Shown: one piece after another, positions 63,023 through 64,000 of the stretch
Numbering within the stretch: the first letter of the stretch is position 1
How the letters are laid out: each line of letters opens with the position of its first letter
NCBI RefSeq assembly: GCF_900115955.1
Contig: NZ_FOYL01000008.1
Span: 1-64,000, forward strand
Direction of reading: 5' to 3'
Source of the DNA: Lentzea waywayandensis
GTDB taxonomy: Bacteria; Actinomycetota; Actinomycetes; Mycobacteriales; Pseudonocardiaceae
DNA length: 64,000 bases
Notes under the pieces: model-generated
Databases searched by the model: none
Seen by the model: the letters and a program-made list of their open reading frames with translations, nothing else
What the model was told of the DNA's origin: nothing
Translations under genes and position numbers: made by a program

Positions 63023-63883
63023 TCAGGTCCTCGTCGCGCGGAGCCGGGAGAGCAGCCACAGCAACGGTTCCGCCACCCGCTGTCCGTCTGCTGCGGACAG
63101 TGCGAAGCAGCGGTGATCACGTGGGACGTCGATGCCGCCCCAGCGGGCCAGCCAGGCCTCGACCTCGTGGTGCACGTCCAGGCTGTCCGACTCCACGTGA
63201 CCACGGTCCTGAAGACCGGGGCGCCGCAGGGGAGAGCCGTGGGTGAACATGTCGCGGATCAGGTCCAGCTTGCTCACCGTCAACGCCGTCGGGACGTGGT
63301 GCGCCCACGGCGCGGGTCGCGTCGGCCGAGGCTCCAGGCCGAACAGGGTGCGGACGCCGGGAAGCCACATCGGGTCGATCACGCGCACCACTCCCGCCGC
63401 GGTGGCCATGATGTCCGGTGGGCAGTCGTCCTCCGGCAGTTCGTACAGCGCGAGCACCGCCGGCTTGGCACTCACCGACCGGATGCTCATCAACATCGGC
63501 TCTGTCGTAGGTGTGCGCAGATCCGCGTACCGGTTGCGGGAGCTCTCGCCGAGCAGGTGCAAGGACAGTCCCGCCAGCGCGGCCTCGCCGGTCTCGAACT
63601 GGCGGACGGCCGCCGAGATCCACGTGCTCTTGCCCGCTTCACGTTCTCCCACGACGACGATCGCGCGGCCCGGTGCCTCGGCGTACTCACGCGGAACGGC
63701 TCGTCCGCAGGCCGGGCATACGCGGCGGGCCAGCGGAACGCGGCCGTGCGGGCATCGGTTGCGGCGCAAGGTCTTCGCCGGGAACGGTGGCGCGGACGCG
63801 CACAGCGGACCGCAGCTCATCAGCAGCTGGTCGGCAGAGCACCGAGTCCGGCAGTACGGGCAGATCACGGCGTCCCCGATCAC
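63023..63883 (-). CDS. Zinc-ribbon GTPase-like protein with intact P-loop
   Basis: 286 residues from GTG 63883, whose GTGA overlaps the upstream gene's stop. Residues 1-65 are zinc-binding (CPYCRTRC, SCGPLC, CPACG). Walker A IVVVGEREAGKSTWISAAVRQF is intact (79-87). The DxxG position reads LYELPEDDCP (147-153), so switch II is changed, while TVSKLDLI (203-208) supplies the base-specificity motif. No membrane helix is present. It is the middle gene of an operon with the membrane GTPase-like protein. The pair's motifs are complementary, suggesting a heterodimer; this is inference. Confidence 0.65.
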   Translation of the reverse strand: MIGDAVICPYCRTRCSADQLLMSCGPLCASAPPFPAKTLRRNRCPHGRVPLARRVCPACGRAVPREYAEAPGRAIVVVGEREAGKSTWISAAVRQFETGEAALAGLSLHLLGESSRNRYADLRTPTTEPMLMSIRSVSAKPAVLALYELPEDDCPPDIMATAAGVVRVIDPMWLPGVRTLFGLEPRPTRPAPWAHHVPTALTVSKLDLIRDMFTHGSPLRRPGLQDRGHVESDSLDVHHEVEAWLARWGGIDVPRDHRCFALSAADGQRVAEPLLWLLSRLRATRT

Positions 63884-64000
63884 CGCACGACGAGGTCGCG
63901 CGGGTCGGGATGGCACACCCACATCGAGTCGTCCAGCGCGAACGCCCGCAGGTGCACCGGTCCGCGCCACTCGGCGGGCACGGTGAACTCGGCCCGGCCG
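63880..64000 (-). CDS. C-terminal end of an upstream gene of the GTPase operon (cut by the window edge)
   Basis: 39 codons are visible: an open frame on the minus strand ending VPAEWRGPVHLRAFALDDS, then MWVCHPDPRDLVVR and TGA at 63880. The stop overlaps the GTG of the zinc-ribbon GTPase by four bases, so this gene is translationally coupled to the pair. Too little is visible to name it. Confidence 0.55.
   Translation of the reverse strand, partial: GRAEFTVPAEWRGPVHLRAFALDDSMWVCHPDPRDLVVR

Noticed and set aside
1..64000. tRNA, rRNA, CRISPR arrays or a replication origin
   Set aside because: I saw no cloverleaf-like sequence with the conserved T-loop, no rRNA motif, no regular spacer-repeat array and no DnaA-box cluster. 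A dedicated scan would be needed to exclude small RNAs.

Overview
This is a high-GC actinobacterial chromosome segment with Streptomyces/Pseudonocardiales character. The strongest markers are a mycothiol-dependent formaldehyde dehydrogenase, an XRE/DUF5753 + DUF397 pair, large LuxR (LAL) regulators, a stand-alone DUF742 protein, deazaflavin/F420-type oxidoreductases, an ANTAR regulator with anti-sigma ATPases, and many secreted CAZymes with GTG/TTG starts. A Lentzea/Saccharothrix/Amycolatopsis-like organism is my inference. No rRNA, tRNA, CRISPR array or prophage was recognised. The only mobile element is the 3' end of an IS630-type transposase at the left edge. No gene-free stretch exceeds 300 bp; the longest are about 265 bp (48426-48690) and 218 bp (30188-30405).

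Layout. 1-9.1 kb: transposase remnant; secreted GH28-like enzyme with a LacI-type operator; Vps62-like secreted protein; DUF2332 protein; crotonase; a VOC-MscR-metallo-hydrolase operon for mycothiol/formaldehyde detoxification; a chorismatase-like protein lacking its usual catalytic segment; a small membrane-protein operon (holin-X/DUF3618/DUF4235); thioredoxin. 9.2-13.4 kb: polar amino-acid ABC transporter operon ending in an unusual class-V aminotransferase fused to a YheO/DauR-type DNA-binding sensor. 13.3-17.1 kb: XRE/DUF397 pair, then a modular secreted beta-helix polysaccharidase behind a CebR-like operator. 17.1-27.0 kb: aerobic cobalamin (corrin ring) locus: biliverdin-reductase-like PPOX, cobL-cobM-cobK (+), cobIJ-cobH-cobG (-), and cobN (+) behind a cobalamin riboswitch.

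27-35 kb: EF-hand protein, two divergent LAL regulators, LapA-like protein, DUF742 protein, MEDS/HATPase anti-sigma-like protein. 35-40.5 kb: MerR regulator with a classic 19-bp-spacer promoter, and a NUDIX/BtuF-like/D-cysteine desulfhydrase/small alarmone synthetase operon. 40.5-43.3 kb: two divergent NRPS-independent siderophore (IucA/IucC) synthetases with only 22 bp between start codons. 43.3-50 kb: GH2 enzyme, WGR-propeller protein, GH10-CBM2 xylanase, secreted alpha/beta hydrolase. 50-54.8 kb: shikimate/quinate catabolism cassette (MHS transporter, TetR, shikimate dehydrogenase, QuiC-type dehydroshikimate dehydratase). 54.8-57 kb: OmpR/HK two-component system.

57-60.8 kb: a stress-signalling cluster (two RsbW-like ATPases, GAF-ANTAR, PAS-PAS-PP2C phosphatase). 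Two of its genes are preceded by GTTT-N16-GGGTA promoters of the SigF/SigB type. 60.8-64 kb: Ddn-like F420 oxidoreductase, then an operon encoding two complementary TRAFAC-like GTPases with zinc ribbons. One has an intact P-loop but no DxxG; the other has DxxG but a K-to-R P-loop. This pair resembles predicted NTP-dependent conflict systems and is, with the aminotransferase-DauR fusion and the orphan siderophore-synthetase pair, the most promising place for undescribed biology.
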